From Bradyrhizobium canariense (lineage in GTDB: Bacteria; Pseudomonadota; Alphaproteobacteria; Rhizobiales; Xanthobacteraceae), in NCBI RefSeq assembly GCF_900105125.1, contig NZ_LT629750.1:7777001-7841000 (forward strand): a stretch of 64,000 nucleotides of DNA. Direction: 5' to 3'. Below are positions 18,222-27,815 of this stretch, piece after piece (position 1 is the stretch's first letter; each line of letters opens with the position of its first letter). A program made the translations under genes and the position numbers. The notes beneath the pieces were generated by a model. That model searched no databases and was not told the origin of the DNA. It was given only the letters and a program-made list of their open reading frames with translations.

Positions 18222-19604
18222 GTGACCAGAACTGAAGTTATCGACCGCGTCAGCCAGCACTTTCATTCCGGTGATTTTCTCGATGAGCTCGGCCGCAGGG
18301 TTGCGTATCAGACCGAAAGCCAAAATACCGGCAGGGAGAAGGAGCTGCGCGCCTATCTTGAAGCGGAGCTGCAACCCGTTTTTTCAGAACTTGGCTTCAC
18401 CTCGAAATTGATTGAATCGCCAAGCGGGAAGCATCCTTATCTGATAGCTGACTATAAAGAGAGCGCCTCGGCGCCGACCGTTCTCACCTATGGCCATGGC
18501 GATGTCGTCGACGGCATGGTGGGCGAATGGCGCAACAACCTCGATCCCTGGCGGCTGACGACGGCAGGCAATCGCGTTTATGGCCGCGGCACCGCCGATA
18601 ATAAAGGGCAGCATTCCATCAATCTGTCGGCGTTGCGCGCGGTTCGCGAAGCCCGCGGCGGCAAGCTCGGCTTCAACGCCAAGTTCATCATCGAGATGGG
18701 CGAGGAGATCGGCTCGCCGGATCTCGCTGAGGTCTGCGACTCCCTGCGCAATGAACTCAAGGCCGATGTGTTCATCGGCTCCGACGGGCCACGGCTGTCG
18801 GCAGATCGCCCGACGATATTCCTCGGCTGCCGCGGGGGCTTACGGATACATCTTGATGTCGAACTGCGCGAGGGCGGTCATCATTCCGGCAATTGGGGCG
18901 GCGTGCTGGCCAATCCGGCGACGATCCTCGCCAATGCGATCGGTTCGCTGGTTGACGGACAAGGGCACCTGCTGCTGGAGGAGATGAAGCCGCCGCGGCT
19001 CTCGAACCAGATTCGCGCCATGCTCGCCGACGTCAAGGTCGAGCCGACGGCGGATGAGCCGGCGCTGTCGCCGAATTGGGGCGAGGACGGCCTGTCACCG
19101 GCCGAAAGGCTCTATGCCTGGAATACGCTCGAGGTGCTGGCGATCTCATCGGGGAATATCGACAAGCCGGCAAATGCCATTCCCGGCCGCGCGCGGGCGG
19201 TGCTGCAGCTTCGCTTTGTCGTCGGCACGCAGATCGAAAAGGTCGTGCCCGCGATCCAGCGCCATTTCGACGCAAAAGGATTCTCGATGGTGAAGGTGCG
19301 CGCGGCGCAAAGCTTTGCGGCGTCGCGCGCCGATCTCGATAGTCCCTGGATCAAATGGGCGGCGGACTCGATCCGGCAGACCACCGGCAAGGAGCCGGCG
19401 ATCCTGCCGAATTTCGGCGGCTCGCTGCCGAACGATGTGTTCTCCGAGGTGCTCGGGCTGCCCACGATCTGGGTGCCGCATTCCTATCCGGGCTGTTCCC
19501 AGCATGCGCCCGACGAACACATCCTGCTGCCCGTGACGGAGGAAGCGCTGCGCATGATGGCGGGCCTGTTCTGGGATTTAGGCGAGATGCCGCGCCCGCT
19601 CTAG
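18222..19604 (+). CDS. M20-family metallopeptidase (460 aa)
   Basis: Metal-site motifs of the M20 dinuclear zinc peptidases are all visible: GHGDVVDG, GRGTADNKGQ with the bridging Asp, EMGEEIGS with the general base pair Glu-Glu, SDGPR, and the late His in QHAPDEH. A dimerisation lid lies between them (GGHHSGNWGGVLANP). Length fits dipeptidase-like members. The start is GTG. No signal peptide, so it acts in the cytoplasm on dipeptides or N-acyl amino acids. Its spacing (about 110 bp after soxD) suggests a separate transcript. Confidence 0.9.
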   Translation: MTRTEVIDRVSQHFHSGDFLDELGRRVAYQTESQNTGREKELRAYLEAELQPVFSELGFTSKLIESPSGKHPYLIADYKESASAPTVLTYGHGDVVDGMVGEWRNNLDPWRLTTAGNRVYGRGTADNKGQHSINLSALRAVREARGGKLGFNAKFIIEMGEEIGSPDLAEVCDSLRNELKADVFIGSDGPRLSADRPTIFLGCRGGLRIHLDVELREGGHHSGNWGGVLANPATILANAIGSLVDGQGHLLLEEMKPPRLSNQIRAMLADVKVEPTADEPALSPNWGEDGLSPAERLYAWNTLEVLAISSGNIDKPANAIPGRARAVLQLRFVVGTQIEKVVPAIQRHFDAKGFSMVKVRAAQSFAASRADLDSPWIKWAADSIRQTTGKEPAILPNFGGSLPNDVFSEVLGLPTIWVPHSYPGCSQHAPDEHILLPVTEEALRMMAGLFWDLGEMPRPL

Positions 19605-19694
19605 CGGGGCGTATCAAGGGGACTATCCGCGGACGAAGGTAAAGAGCGTTTTGAGGCGAAGTCGAAGAGATAGGTAAAAACCGATGGCTACGAA

Positions 19695-20165
19695 GTGAGT
19701 GTGTTTGACCGTCGCTTTGTCGTCGCTGGGTTGTTGGCGATGCCCGCGGGCAGGGCGTCAGCGCAGGGCAGCGAGTTCTCCGGCGAGTTGACGGCGTCGC
19801 ACTCGCTGCCGGTCATCAAAATCGTGATCCTCAACGCCAGCGGTGTGCAACGCCAGGCCATCGCGCTGATCGACACCGGCTCGGCAAGTTGCCTGGTCGA
19901 ACAATCGATCCCGAAGGAGTTGGGTCTGGTCCAGGCAGGTAGCGAGGAGGCCTTGACTCACGATGGCAAGCGGACAGATCCGCTCTACAGTTGCCAGTTC
20001 AGATTCCCGGACGGGCATTCTTTCGACTTGCAGGCCGCGGCCAGGCCGATGCAGACGGCGGCGCTGTCATTTGATGCGATCATCGGAATGAGCCTTCTGC
20101 GATATTACGATGTCCGGATCAAAGCATTGGAGCGGCTGGTAACCCTTCGCTGGCTGGGCGCTTAA
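19695..20165 (+). CDS. Exported retropepsin-like aspartic protease domain protein (156 aa)
   Basis: A short hydrophobic N-terminus (FVVAGLLAMPAGRASAQ) suggests export. The catalytic-type motif IALIDTGSASCLV (DTGS at 60-63) and the later AIIGMSLLRYYDV are the two signatures of single-domain retropepsin-like proteins, which work as dimers. Start is GTG at 19695 (another GTG lies two codons on). It might process or just bind periplasmic peptides. It lies 90 bp after the M20 peptidase and 67 bp before the MHS transporter. Confidence 0.75.
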   Translation: MSVFDRRFVVAGLLAMPAGRASAQGSEFSGELTASHSLPVIKIVILNASGVQRQAIALIDTGSASCLVEQSIPKELGLVQAGSEEALTHDGKRTDPLYSCQFRFPDGHSFDLQAAARPMQTAALSFDAIIGMSLLRYYDVRIKALERLVTLRWLGA

Positions 20166-20232
20166 AGAGATCGAATCCGGACATCCTCGGGTACAGACCG
20201 GCCTACAGGATCGCATCAAGGGGATATCGAGG

Positions 20233-21537
20233 ATGGCGTCATCGGGGGAAGCGGCTTCATCGACGGCATTTCCCGCGCAGTCGGCGAGTAAACCGATCGC
20301 CAGGCTCGTGATCGCAACGTCGATCGGCAATGCGCTCGAATGGTACGACATCGCCGTCTACGGATATTTCGCCGTTTATATCTCCAGGGCTTTCTTTCCG
20401 AACAGCGATCCCACCATTTCACTGCTGCTGACGCTCGGCACGTTCGGGCTGTCGTTCATCACCCGTCCGCTGGGTGGCGTGATCCTTGGGACCTATGCCG
20501 ACCGCTACGGCCGCAAGGCGTCGTTGATGGTATCGATCGTGCTGATGACACTCGGCACGTTCGCGATCGCGGTCATGCCGACCTACGAGCGCATCGGCAT
20601 TCTGGCGCCCGTCGCGGTTCTTCTGGCGCGCCTCGTGCAGGGATTTTCGGCCGGCGGCGAATTCGGCAGTTCAACCGCAATTTTGGTGGAGCATGCGCCT
20701 GAGCGGCGCGGCTTCATCGCCAGCTGGCAGTTTGCGACCCAGGGCTTGGGCAACGTGTTCGCCTCCGCCTTCGGCGTCGGTCTTACCTTGTCGCTGGCGC
20801 CAGCCGATCTGCAATCCTGGGGCTGGCGAATTCCGTTCCTGTTCGGCGTCCTGATCGGACCGGCCGGCATCTATATCCGCAACAACATCGAGGACGCCGG
20901 CGCGCCGCCGGCGACGAAACAGGACTCGCCGATCCGGGAAGTGCTGTCGTATCAGAAGATGCGGGTCGCCCTGGGCATCGGCGTGCTCGCGATCTCGACC
21001 GCGGTCAATTACCTCATCCTGTACATGCCGACCTATGCGGTTAAAACGCTCAATCTGCCGCCGTCGGTCGGCTATATCGCGACCTTTGTCGGGGCCATCG
21101 TCGTGACCATTCTGGCTCCGATCGCGGGCATGGTCTCCGACCGGATCGGGCGCACCACGCATATGATTGTCATCAACGGGCTGCTGCTGGTCTCGATCTT
21201 TCCTGCGTTCCTGCTTCTCACCAAGGTGCCGACGCCGTTCATCATCATCGCCGTCGTATTCTGGCTCGCCGCGCTGAAGTCGCTCTATTATGGCCCGCTC
21301 GCGGCACTGATGTCCGAACTGCTTCCTCCGGCGACGCGCGCCACCGGCCTTGGCCTCGGCTACAACGTCGGCGTCATGGTGTTCGGCGGCATGGGGCCGG
21401 TCATCATGGCGTGGCTGGGCGGTTTCGCTGTCATCGGCGATCTCGCGCCGGGCTATTATCTCACTTTGGTAGGCGTGTTGAGCATGTCGGCGCTGATCGA
21501 AATCAGGCGCACCAAAGCCGACGTAAGCTTCGTGTAA
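20233..21537 (+). CDS. MHS-family metabolite:proton symporter (MFS, 434 aa)
   Basis: The opening IATSIGNALEWYDIAVYGYF with the FF-P-SD motif after it, the loop GTYADRYGRKASL, and RLVQGFSAGGEFGSS are the hallmarks of the MHS group (citrate, proline/betaine, alpha-ketoglutarate and shikimate transporters). Twelve hydrophobic segments are seen. GGGGATATCGAGG lies before the ATG. The substrate is probably a carboxylate or betaine. It converges with the PQQ dehydrogenase gene, whose 3' end is 47 bp away. Confidence 0.9.
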   Translation: MASSGEAASSTAFPAQSASKPIARLVIATSIGNALEWYDIAVYGYFAVYISRAFFPNSDPTISLLLTLGTFGLSFITRPLGGVILGTYADRYGRKASLMVSIVLMTLGTFAIAVMPTYERIGILAPVAVLLARLVQGFSAGGEFGSSTAILVEHAPERRGFIASWQFATQGLGNVFASAFGVGLTLSLAPADLQSWGWRIPFLFGVLIGPAGIYIRNNIEDAGAPPATKQDSPIREVLSYQKMRVALGIGVLAISTAVNYLILYMPTYAVKTLNLPPSVGYIATFVGAIVVTILAPIAGMVSDRIGRTTHMIVINGLLLVSIFPAFLLLTKVPTPFIIIAVVFWLAALKSLYYGPLAALMSELLPPATRATGLGLGYNVGVMVFGGMGPVIMAWLGGFAVIGDLAPGYYLTLVGVLSMSALIEIRRTKADVSFV

Positions 21538-21584
21538 GGTTCGCACGCGGCCGATCCCGTATTCGTCCACGTCGGCCGAACCGG

Positions 21585-23519
21585 CTAGGGCAGCGCGTAC
21601 GCGATCAGCGAATCCCCAAGCGTGGTTCCCAATTTGCCGTGGCCGCCGGCGGCGATCACGACGAACTGTTTGCCGGCTTGCCCCGCGCGGTAGGTCATCG
21701 GCATGGCCTGGCCGCCGGCCGGGAGGCGGCCCTTCCAGAGTTCTGCGCCGGTCTCGACATTGAACGCGCGCAGATAATTATCCATCGCCGATGCGATGAA
21801 TATGAGCCCGCCGGCGGTAACGATCGGCCCGCCCAGGTTTGGCGTTCCCTGAACAAGCGCTGCAGGGTTTTTGGCCATATCGGCCGTGGTCCCCAGCGGT
21901 ACTTTCCACCGGATGGATCCCTTGGACAAATCGACGGCAACCAATTCGCCCCACGGTGGAGGATTGCAAGGCAACCCGAGCGGTGAATGAACGACCTCGC
22001 GGCTCATGCCGTAGGGCGTTCCGTGCTGTGGAGAAACTTCGGCGCGCAGCTCACCCTTGCGAGCAGCATTCTCGACCGGCTTGTACTGATCTCGCGGGAT
22101 CAGATGAACTTCCATCGGTAGATTGTTGATATTGGTGACAAAGATCTGCCGTTCCGGATCAAACGCGCCGCTGCTCCAGTTCATCCCGCCAAGATTGCCG
22201 GGAAAGGCGATGGTTCCCTGTACGCTCGGCGGGGTGAAGATTCCCTCCGATCTCAACTTTTCCATTCGGCTGCGGCAGGCCTCGCGCTCTTCGGGATTGA
22301 TGCCCCAGGCGTCTTTTGCCGTGAGGGTTTGCGGTACGATCGCGGGCGGTGCCAGCGGGAAAGGCTGCGTCGGCGAAGCGTCTTCGCCTTCGGCATCGCT
22401 GTTGGGAACAGGGCGCTCCTCGACGCCGAAAATCGGACTTCCAGTCTCTCGGTTCAGGACAAAGAGGTTTCCGGTCTTGTTGCCTTGAATCACCACAGGT
22501 GTCTCGACGCCATCGTGGCGCAGGGTGCCAAGCACCGGCTGCGCTGCCGTATCGTAGTCCCACATGTCGTGATGAACGAGTTGAAATCCCCACACCAGTT
22601 CGCCGGTCTTTGCAGACAGCGCAACGACCGAGTTCGCCCATTTGTTGTCGCCGGGCCGTTTGAAGCCGTGATAGTCGGGGCTGGCGCTGCCTGTCGGAAG
22701 AAACACGAGGCCGCGCCGGGCATCGACCGAAATGGTCGACCAGACGTTGCCTGCTCCGGTCAGCCCGAGGTTTCCCTGGATTGGATTCCAGCTCCAGCGA
22801 AGCTGGCCGTTTCTTGCGTCAAACGCCCTTACGACGCCGTTCGGGCTATCGACGCGGTCGTTGTCGGCGATCGAGGAGCCGACGATGACGAGATCATCGA
22901 TCACCGCTGGCGCCGAGGTTTCCTCATATTCGCCCCGCCGGGTGATGTTGGAAATTCCTGTCTTCAGATCGATCTGTCCCTCCACGCCGAAATCGGCACA
23001 AGGCTGGCCGGTTGGCGCATCCAGCGCAAAAAGCCGGGCATCGATCGTGGCCAGGAAAATGCGCTGATGGCAGGCGCCGCTGTCGGCACGCCCTGAATCG
23101 GACCAGAACGTAACGCTGCGATTGATCAGCCCCTCGGAGTAGCGGGTATGCAGATCGATCTTCGGATCGAAGCTCCATTTCTCCTTGCCGGTTTCAGGAT
23201 CGAGCGCGACAACGCGATTGAACGGCGTGCTGAGAAACATCGTTCCGCCGACAACAATCGGCGTTGCTTCAAATTCGCTCTTGGGGCGATCGCCGCTGCC
23301 GTCGGAAACGTCTCCGGTATGATATTCCCAGACGGGCTTTAGCTGCGCGACATTGCTCCTGTCGATTTGGTTCAGGGACGAGTAACGGCTGCCGCCGGAA
23401 TCGCCTCCGTAGAAAGCCCAGGTTCCGGTTCCCGCAGCCGCTAATTCCTCGGCTACCGCATTGCGCGCCGTTATCACCGACAGAACGATTGCGGCTATGC
23501 TGATCGACAGGGAACGCAT
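21585..23519 (-). CDS. PQQ-dependent dehydrogenase, exported (644 aa)
   Basis: A signal peptide (ending ARNAVAEE) precedes an eight-bladed quinoprotein propeller. Typical phrases are WAFYGGDSGGSRYSSLNQI at the start, ALDPETGKEKWSFDP, ARNGQLRWSWNPIQG, LSAKTGELVWGFQLVHHDMWDYD and VETGAELWKGRLPAGGQAMP at the end. No cytochrome domain and no N-terminal membrane domain are present, unlike the membrane glucose dehydrogenase. GAGGG before the ATG at 23519 supports that start over 23597. It would oxidise a sugar or alcohol in the periplasm and needs PQQ made elsewhere. It is divergent from the DUF1800 gene. Confidence 0.9.
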   Translation of the reverse strand: MRSLSISIAAIVLSVITARNAVAEELAAAGTGTWAFYGGDSGGSRYSSLNQIDRSNVAQLKPVWEYHTGDVSDGSGDRPKSEFEATPIVVGGTMFLSTPFNRVVALDPETGKEKWSFDPKIDLHTRYSEGLINRSVTFWSDSGRADSGACHQRIFLATIDARLFALDAPTGQPCADFGVEGQIDLKTGISNITRRGEYEETSAPAVIDDLVIVGSSIADNDRVDSPNGVVRAFDARNGQLRWSWNPIQGNLGLTGAGNVWSTISVDARRGLVFLPTGSASPDYHGFKRPGDNKWANSVVALSAKTGELVWGFQLVHHDMWDYDTAAQPVLGTLRHDGVETPVVIQGNKTGNLFVLNRETGSPIFGVEERPVPNSDAEGEDASPTQPFPLAPPAIVPQTLTAKDAWGINPEEREACRSRMEKLRSEGIFTPPSVQGTIAFPGNLGGMNWSSGAFDPERQIFVTNINNLPMEVHLIPRDQYKPVENAARKGELRAEVSPQHGTPYGMSREVVHSPLGLPCNPPPWGELVAVDLSKGSIRWKVPLGTTADMAKNPAALVQGTPNLGGPIVTAGGLIFIASAMDNYLRAFNVETGAELWKGRLPAGGQAMPMTYRAGQAGKQFVVIAAGGHGKLGTTLGDSLIAYALP

Positions 23520-23708
23520 GGACCCTCTTGTTTTCGACGGCCTCGATCTGGCCGTGACTATATTCGAGCGAGAAGCGCCGTCGAGCCGGTTGTTCATCAG
23601 GCCAGAACAAAAAACCCGTCATCATTTATATGCTTTTCGTTCAGAACATATTCATGCGGATTCGCTCAGATTGAACGTGGGCCAGCTCCGAAAGATTGGT
23701 CAGACCCG

Positions 23709-25274
23709 ATGAACGACCCAGGCCACTCCAAAGAACCCAAGTACCATCGGACGAGCGTCGCGGTATTGTATGCTGCGCTGGTCATGATTAATGGAATCTT
23801 CGGCGGTACGGCCGCGCAAGCAGCCGAGCTCACGCCGCACGACATGGCGCTGCTCGACCGTCTGACCTGGGGAATCAACCCGTCGAGTGCGGCGCATCTT
23901 CAAGCTGTTGGCACGGAGCGCTGGCTGTCGGAGCAATTGCATCCGCCTGCGAACAACGCATTGGCGGAAGCCGCTCAAACGCAAATCGAGGCGATGCCTG
24001 ATGTCCACAAGTTTCCATTCGACATCGCGGTGGCGTTCGATCAGCAGGCGAAGTCCGCCAACCAGGTTACCGACCCCGACCAGAAGAAGGCCGCGCAACA
24101 GGTCTATCAGCAGGCGATGAACGACCGGGCGAAGCAGGCAGCAGCGCGCAGCATTCTGCGCGCGCTCTATGCGCCGGATCAATTGCGCCAGCGCATGACG
24201 TGGTTCTGGTTCAATCATTTCAACGTCCATCAATACAAGGCGAACATCCGCATTCTCGTCGGCGACTATGAGGATCGCGCCATCAGGCCGTTTGCGCTCG
24301 GCAAGTTCCACGATCTGCTCACCGCGACGCTCTATCATCCGGCGATGCTGCGTTATCTCGACAACGCCGAGAACGCGGCCGGCCATCTGAACGAAAACTA
24401 TGCCCGCGAGATCATGGAGCTGCACACCATGGGCGTCGGCTCGGGTTACACGCAGGCGGATGTCGAGGCGCTCGCGCGTATCCTGACCGGCGTCGGGATC
24501 GATCTGAAACCGGAAGACCCCAAGCTGAAGCCAGAATTGCAATCGCAGCTGGTGCGTGAGGGCGCGTTCGAATTCAATCCGGCCCGGCACGATTATGGTG
24601 ACAAGATTTTCCTGGGGCATACCATTAGGGGTCGCGGACTCGCCGAAGTCGATGAAGCGGTCGATATTCTGGTTCACCATCCCGCAACGGCGACGCACCT
24701 GTCGCGCCAGATCGCGACCTATTTTGTGTCGGAAAGTCCACCGGAAACGCTGGTCCAGAAAATGGCGCAGACCTTCAAGAGCAGCGATGGCGATATCTCG
24801 GCCGTGTTGTCCACGATGGTTCACGCGCCGGAGTTCGCCGCTTCCCTGAAATCCGGTGCCAAGTTCAAGGATCCCGTGCAATACGTGTTCTCGGCCGTCC
24901 GTCTCGCCTACGACGACAAGGTCATTCTGAATACGCTGCCGATCCAGGGCTGGCTCAACCGCCTGGGCGAAGGACTGTTCAATCACGAGACGCCGGACGG
25001 CTTTTCGATGACGTCCGCGTCCTGGAACGGGCCCGGACAGATGATGGTGCGTTTCGAGATCGCGCGCCAGATCGGCTCCGGTTCTTCGGGCCTGTTCAAG
25101 ACGGATGGGCCGAATGCGGTCGATCAGCCGGCTTTCCCGCTGATCGCAAACGCGCTTTACTTCAATGGATTGCGGCAGACGCTAACGCCGACCACGCTTG
25201 CCGCGTTGGATCAAGCAATCTCGCCGCAGGACTGGAATACGCTGTTTCTGTCGTCGCCCGAGTTTATGCGCTAA
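23709..25274 (+). CDS. DUF1800-domain exported protein (521 aa)
   Basis: After an N-terminal hydrophobic segment (VAVLYAALVMINGIFGG) the protein shows the DUF1800 pattern: DMALLDRLTWGINPSS, RMTWFWFNHFNVH, NENYAREIMELHTMGV and DKIFLGHTIRGRGLAEVDEAV. The family is nearly always paired with a DUF1501 protein, as here: the next gene starts 25 bp downstream. The biochemical role is not established, and both are thought to be exported. It is divergent from the PQQ dehydrogenase. Confidence 0.9.
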   Translation: MNDPGHSKEPKYHRTSVAVLYAALVMINGIFGGTAAQAAELTPHDMALLDRLTWGINPSSAAHLQAVGTERWLSEQLHPPANNALAEAAQTQIEAMPDVHKFPFDIAVAFDQQAKSANQVTDPDQKKAAQQVYQQAMNDRAKQAAARSILRALYAPDQLRQRMTWFWFNHFNVHQYKANIRILVGDYEDRAIRPFALGKFHDLLTATLYHPAMLRYLDNAENAAGHLNENYAREIMELHTMGVGSGYTQADVEALARILTGVGIDLKPEDPKLKPELQSQLVREGAFEFNPARHDYGDKIFLGHTIRGRGLAEVDEAVDILVHHPATATHLSRQIATYFVSESPPETLVQKMAQTFKSSDGDISAVLSTMVHAPEFAASLKSGAKFKDPVQYVFSAVRLAYDDKVILNTLPIQGWLNRLGEGLFNHETPDGFSMTSASWNGPGQMMVRFEIARQIGSGSSGLFKTDGPNAVDQPAFPLIANALYFNGLRQTLTPTTLAALDQAISPQDWNTLFLSSPEFMR

Positions 25275-25299
25275 CCACAGAGATAAGGGATCGCGATCC

Positions 25300-26493
25300 A
25301 TGAATCGACGTGAACTGATCAAGGCTTTTGCATCGCTGGTTCCGATGACGGTGGGGGGCCGCGTCTGGGCCGCGCCCGCAACTGACGCACGGCTGCTGGT
25401 GGTATTCCTGCGTGGCGCTTATGACGCCGCCAATGTCGTCGTTCCCGTGTCGAGCGACTTCTATCACACTTCGCGGCCCGCGCTCGGCATTGCCAAGCCC
25501 GATGCCGGCAACCCGAATGCGGCGTTGTCGCTTGATGCGGACTGGGGGCTGCACCCGTCCTTGCGCGACAGCATCTATCCGCTATGGGCCAAGCGCGAGA
25601 TTGCGTTCGTGCCGTTCGCGGGCACGTCGGATGATCTGACGCGCAGCCATTTCGAGACCCAGGACACGATCGAGCTCGGCCAGTCCGTCGGCGGCTCGCG
25701 CGACTATCGCTCGGGCTTCATGAGCCGGCTCGCCACCGAGCTGACGCGCGTCAAACCGATTTCGTTCACCGATCAGCTCCCGCTGATCTTTCGCGGCAAA
25801 TCGCAGACGCCGAATATCGGATTGAACAGCGTCGGCAAGCCAGGCGTTGACGATCGTCAGGCCAAACTGATCAAGGAGATGTATGCGCAAAGCGACCTGG
25901 CTTCATCAGTGTCGGAAGGATTCAGGATTCGCGACGACGTCTACCGCTCGATCTCGGAGGAGATGACAGCGGCCAATCGCGGCGCGGTTTCGCCGCGCGG
26001 GTTTGAGCTTTCAGCGCGGCGTATCGGCCGGCTGATGCGCGAGCAGTTCAACCTCGGCTTCGTCGATGTCGGCGGCTGGGATACGCATGTCAACCAGGGT
26101 GCGGCCACCGGCTATCTCGCCGATCGGCTCGGCGAGCTTGGCCGCGGGCTCGCCGGTTTTTCCGAAGAGATCGGACAGCCGGGATGGCGCGATACGGTGG
26201 TGGTCGTGATCTCCGAATTCGGCCGCACCTTTCGCGAGAATGGTGATCGCGGCACCGATCATGGCCATGGCAGCGTCTATTGGGTGATGGGCGGCGGCAT
26301 CAATGGCGGCCGCATCCTCGGCGAGCAGGTCAAGGTCGACCAGGCGAATCTGTTTCAGAATCGCGACTATCCGGTGCTGACGGATTATCGCGCGATGTTC
26401 GCAGGCTTGTTCGAGCGGATGTTCGGATTGGACAATGCAAGCATTCAGCGGATCTTCGCCGACGCCCATCCGGCGGAGTTGGGACTGGTGTAA
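25300..26493 (+). CDS. DUF1501-domain Tat-exported protein (397 aa)
   Basis: The N-terminus MNRRELIKAF has the twin-arginine-like signal usual in this family. RLLVVFLRGAYDAANVVVP, the FVDVGGWDTHVNQG segment and VVVISEFGRTFRENGDRGTDHGHG match DUF1501, which has an alkaline-phosphatase-like fold with conserved D/H residues that probably bind metal. The ATG at 25300 is used because the longer frame overlaps the DUF1800 gene and would hide the signal. It is the second gene of the pair. Confidence 0.9.
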   Translation: MNRRELIKAFASLVPMTVGGRVWAAPATDARLLVVFLRGAYDAANVVVPVSSDFYHTSRPALGIAKPDAGNPNAALSLDADWGLHPSLRDSIYPLWAKREIAFVPFAGTSDDLTRSHFETQDTIELGQSVGGSRDYRSGFMSRLATELTRVKPISFTDQLPLIFRGKSQTPNIGLNSVGKPGVDDRQAKLIKEMYAQSDLASSVSEGFRIRDDVYRSISEEMTAANRGAVSPRGFELSARRIGRLMREQFNLGFVDVGGWDTHVNQGAATGYLADRLGELGRGLAGFSEEIGQPGWRDTVVVVISEFGRTFRENGDRGTDHGHGSVYWVMGGGINGGRILGEQVKVDQANLFQNRDYPVLTDYRAMFAGLFERMFGLDNASIQRIFADAHPAELGLV

Positions 26494-26497
26494 GCGC

Positions 26498-26516
26498 GGG
26501 GCGTCAGCCCCTTTTG
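26498..26516 (+). terminator. Rho-independent terminator after the DUF1501 gene
   Basis: GGGGC (26498-26502), GTCA loop, GCCCC (26507-26511), then TTTT. It starts 5 bp after the stop. Confidence 0.75.
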
Positions 26517-26527
26517 TTATTCTGAAT

Positions 26528-26716
26528 TTACTGCTGGGGCACGTCCCTGATGACAGGGCCTTTCGGGGCCGGCGCCGCATTCACTGGAGCTTCGGCTTTC
26601 GGCGCAACGGCGGCCGGCGCGTTGCGGCCTCCGGGCGGCACATAAATAAAGGCGGCGGCAAGCACCGCCAGCGCGACAATGGCACCCAGAATTCCCGCGA
26701 CTTTTTGCGAGTTCAT
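26528..26716 (-). CDS. Small single-helix membrane protein with Ala/Pro tail (62 aa)
   Basis: One transmembrane helix (residues about 6-27, VAGILGAIVALAVLAAAFIYV) is followed by a flexible Pro/Ala-rich periplasmic tail ending GPVIRDVPQQ. AAGGGACG precedes the ATG. Similar short proteins occur in this window at 40582 and 60795 (one helix, then an Ala/Pro-rich tail). Function unknown. Confidence 0.65.
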   Translation of the reverse strand: MNSQKVAGILGAIVALAVLAAAFIYVPPGGRNAPAAVAPKAEAPVNAAPAPKGPVIRDVPQQ

Positions 26717-26866
26717 TTTTCGTCCCTTTGGTGGCCTGCCGGATGTAAACCCGGCAAATGACCTTGGCTGCCGTCATCTTTAGCAGCAGAGCAGGGCAAG
26801 CGGCAATCATCCGGCAAGGCGGCAGAGTCTGATTCCATCGCAGAATCAGACTCCATGCCGGTGCCG

Positions 26867-27580
26867 CTATCGGCCCTCGACCACGCCGGTCGGGTCCGCA
26901 CTGAGCCAGCGATAGATCACGCCGCCCAACACGCCACCGATCAAGGGCGCAACCCAGAACATCCAAAGCTGCGCCAGCGCCCAGCCGCCAACGAACAGTG
27001 CCGGGCCGGTGCTGCGCGCCGGATTGACCGAGGTGTTGGTGACGGGAATGCTGACCAGATGGATCATCACCAGCGCCAGCCCGATCGCCAGCGGCGCAAA
27101 GCCGGCGGGCGCCTTGCCGTGGGTCGAGCCCATGATGATGAACAGGAACATCATGGTCATCACCACTTCCGTGATGAAGCAGACCACCATGTTGTAATGG
27201 CCCGGCGAATGCTCGCCATAGCCGTTCGATGCAAAGCCCTTGGCAAGGTCGAAGCCAGCCGTACCGCTCGCGATCACGTAGAGTACCGCCGAAGCCACCA
27301 CAGCGCCGATCACCTGCGCGACCACGTAAGGAAGGATCTGTCCAGCCGGGAAACGGCCGCCTGCGGCAAGCCCGACTGTGACCGCCGGGTTGAGATGGCA
27401 ACCCGAGATGTGACCGATCGCATAGGCCATTGTCACGACACTCAACCCGAACGCGAGCGCCACGCCGAGCAGGCCGATGCCGACCTGAGGAAATCCGGCG
27501 GCAATGACGGCGCTGCCGCATCCGGCAAATGTCAGCCAAAACGTACCGATCGCTTCTGCGACATATTTCTGCGCGTTCAT
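26867..27580 (-). CDS. aqpZ: Aquaporin Z (237 aa)
   Basis: Both pore motifs are present: HLNPAVTVG (NPA at 64-66) and SVNPARSTG (NPA at 186-188). The selectivity arginine (NPAR) follows the second motif, as in water-selective aquaporins. Six membrane helices and length match AqpZ. GGGAGGACGTC precedes the ATG. It is divergent from kup, and the two could jointly serve osmotic adjustment. Confidence 0.95.
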   Translation of the reverse strand: MNAQKYVAEAIGTFWLTFAGCGSAVIAAGFPQVGIGLLGVALAFGLSVVTMAYAIGHISGCHLNPAVTVGLAAGGRFPAGQILPYVVAQVIGAVVASAVLYVIASGTAGFDLAKGFASNGYGEHSPGHYNMVVCFITEVVMTMMFLFIIMGSTHGKAPAGFAPLAIGLALVMIHLVSIPVTNTSVNPARSTGPALFVGGWALAQLWMFWVAPLIGGVLGGVIYRWLSADPTGVVEGR

Positions 27581-27815
27581 GACGTCCTCCCGGTCGTTGA
27601 CTTCTTGGTTTCGAAGAGCGTGATGTAATCACATGCCAGATTCTGTCTGCCGTCAACTCGGCACCTGCATTGCATTCTTCGCTGGGGAAAACGCATCGTA
27701 AAAATGACATTGCATTTTGATCAGATCCACGCCAGGCAAGTCGTTTGGTTGTCGCAATCGACGGCGATAGTTTGTACGGTCTGGCAATCACTTATGCGTC
27801 GAGCGGCACATCAAA

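Noticed and set aside
22329..23096. 255-codon plus-strand frame within the PQQ dehydrogenase
   Set aside because: Antisense to propeller repeats that are clearly coding on the minus strand.
26517..27791. 424-codon frame on the minus strand over aqpZ
   Set aside because: It overlaps aqpZ on the same strand in another frame and also spans the small gene at 26528. Aquaporin motifs are in the aqpZ frame.
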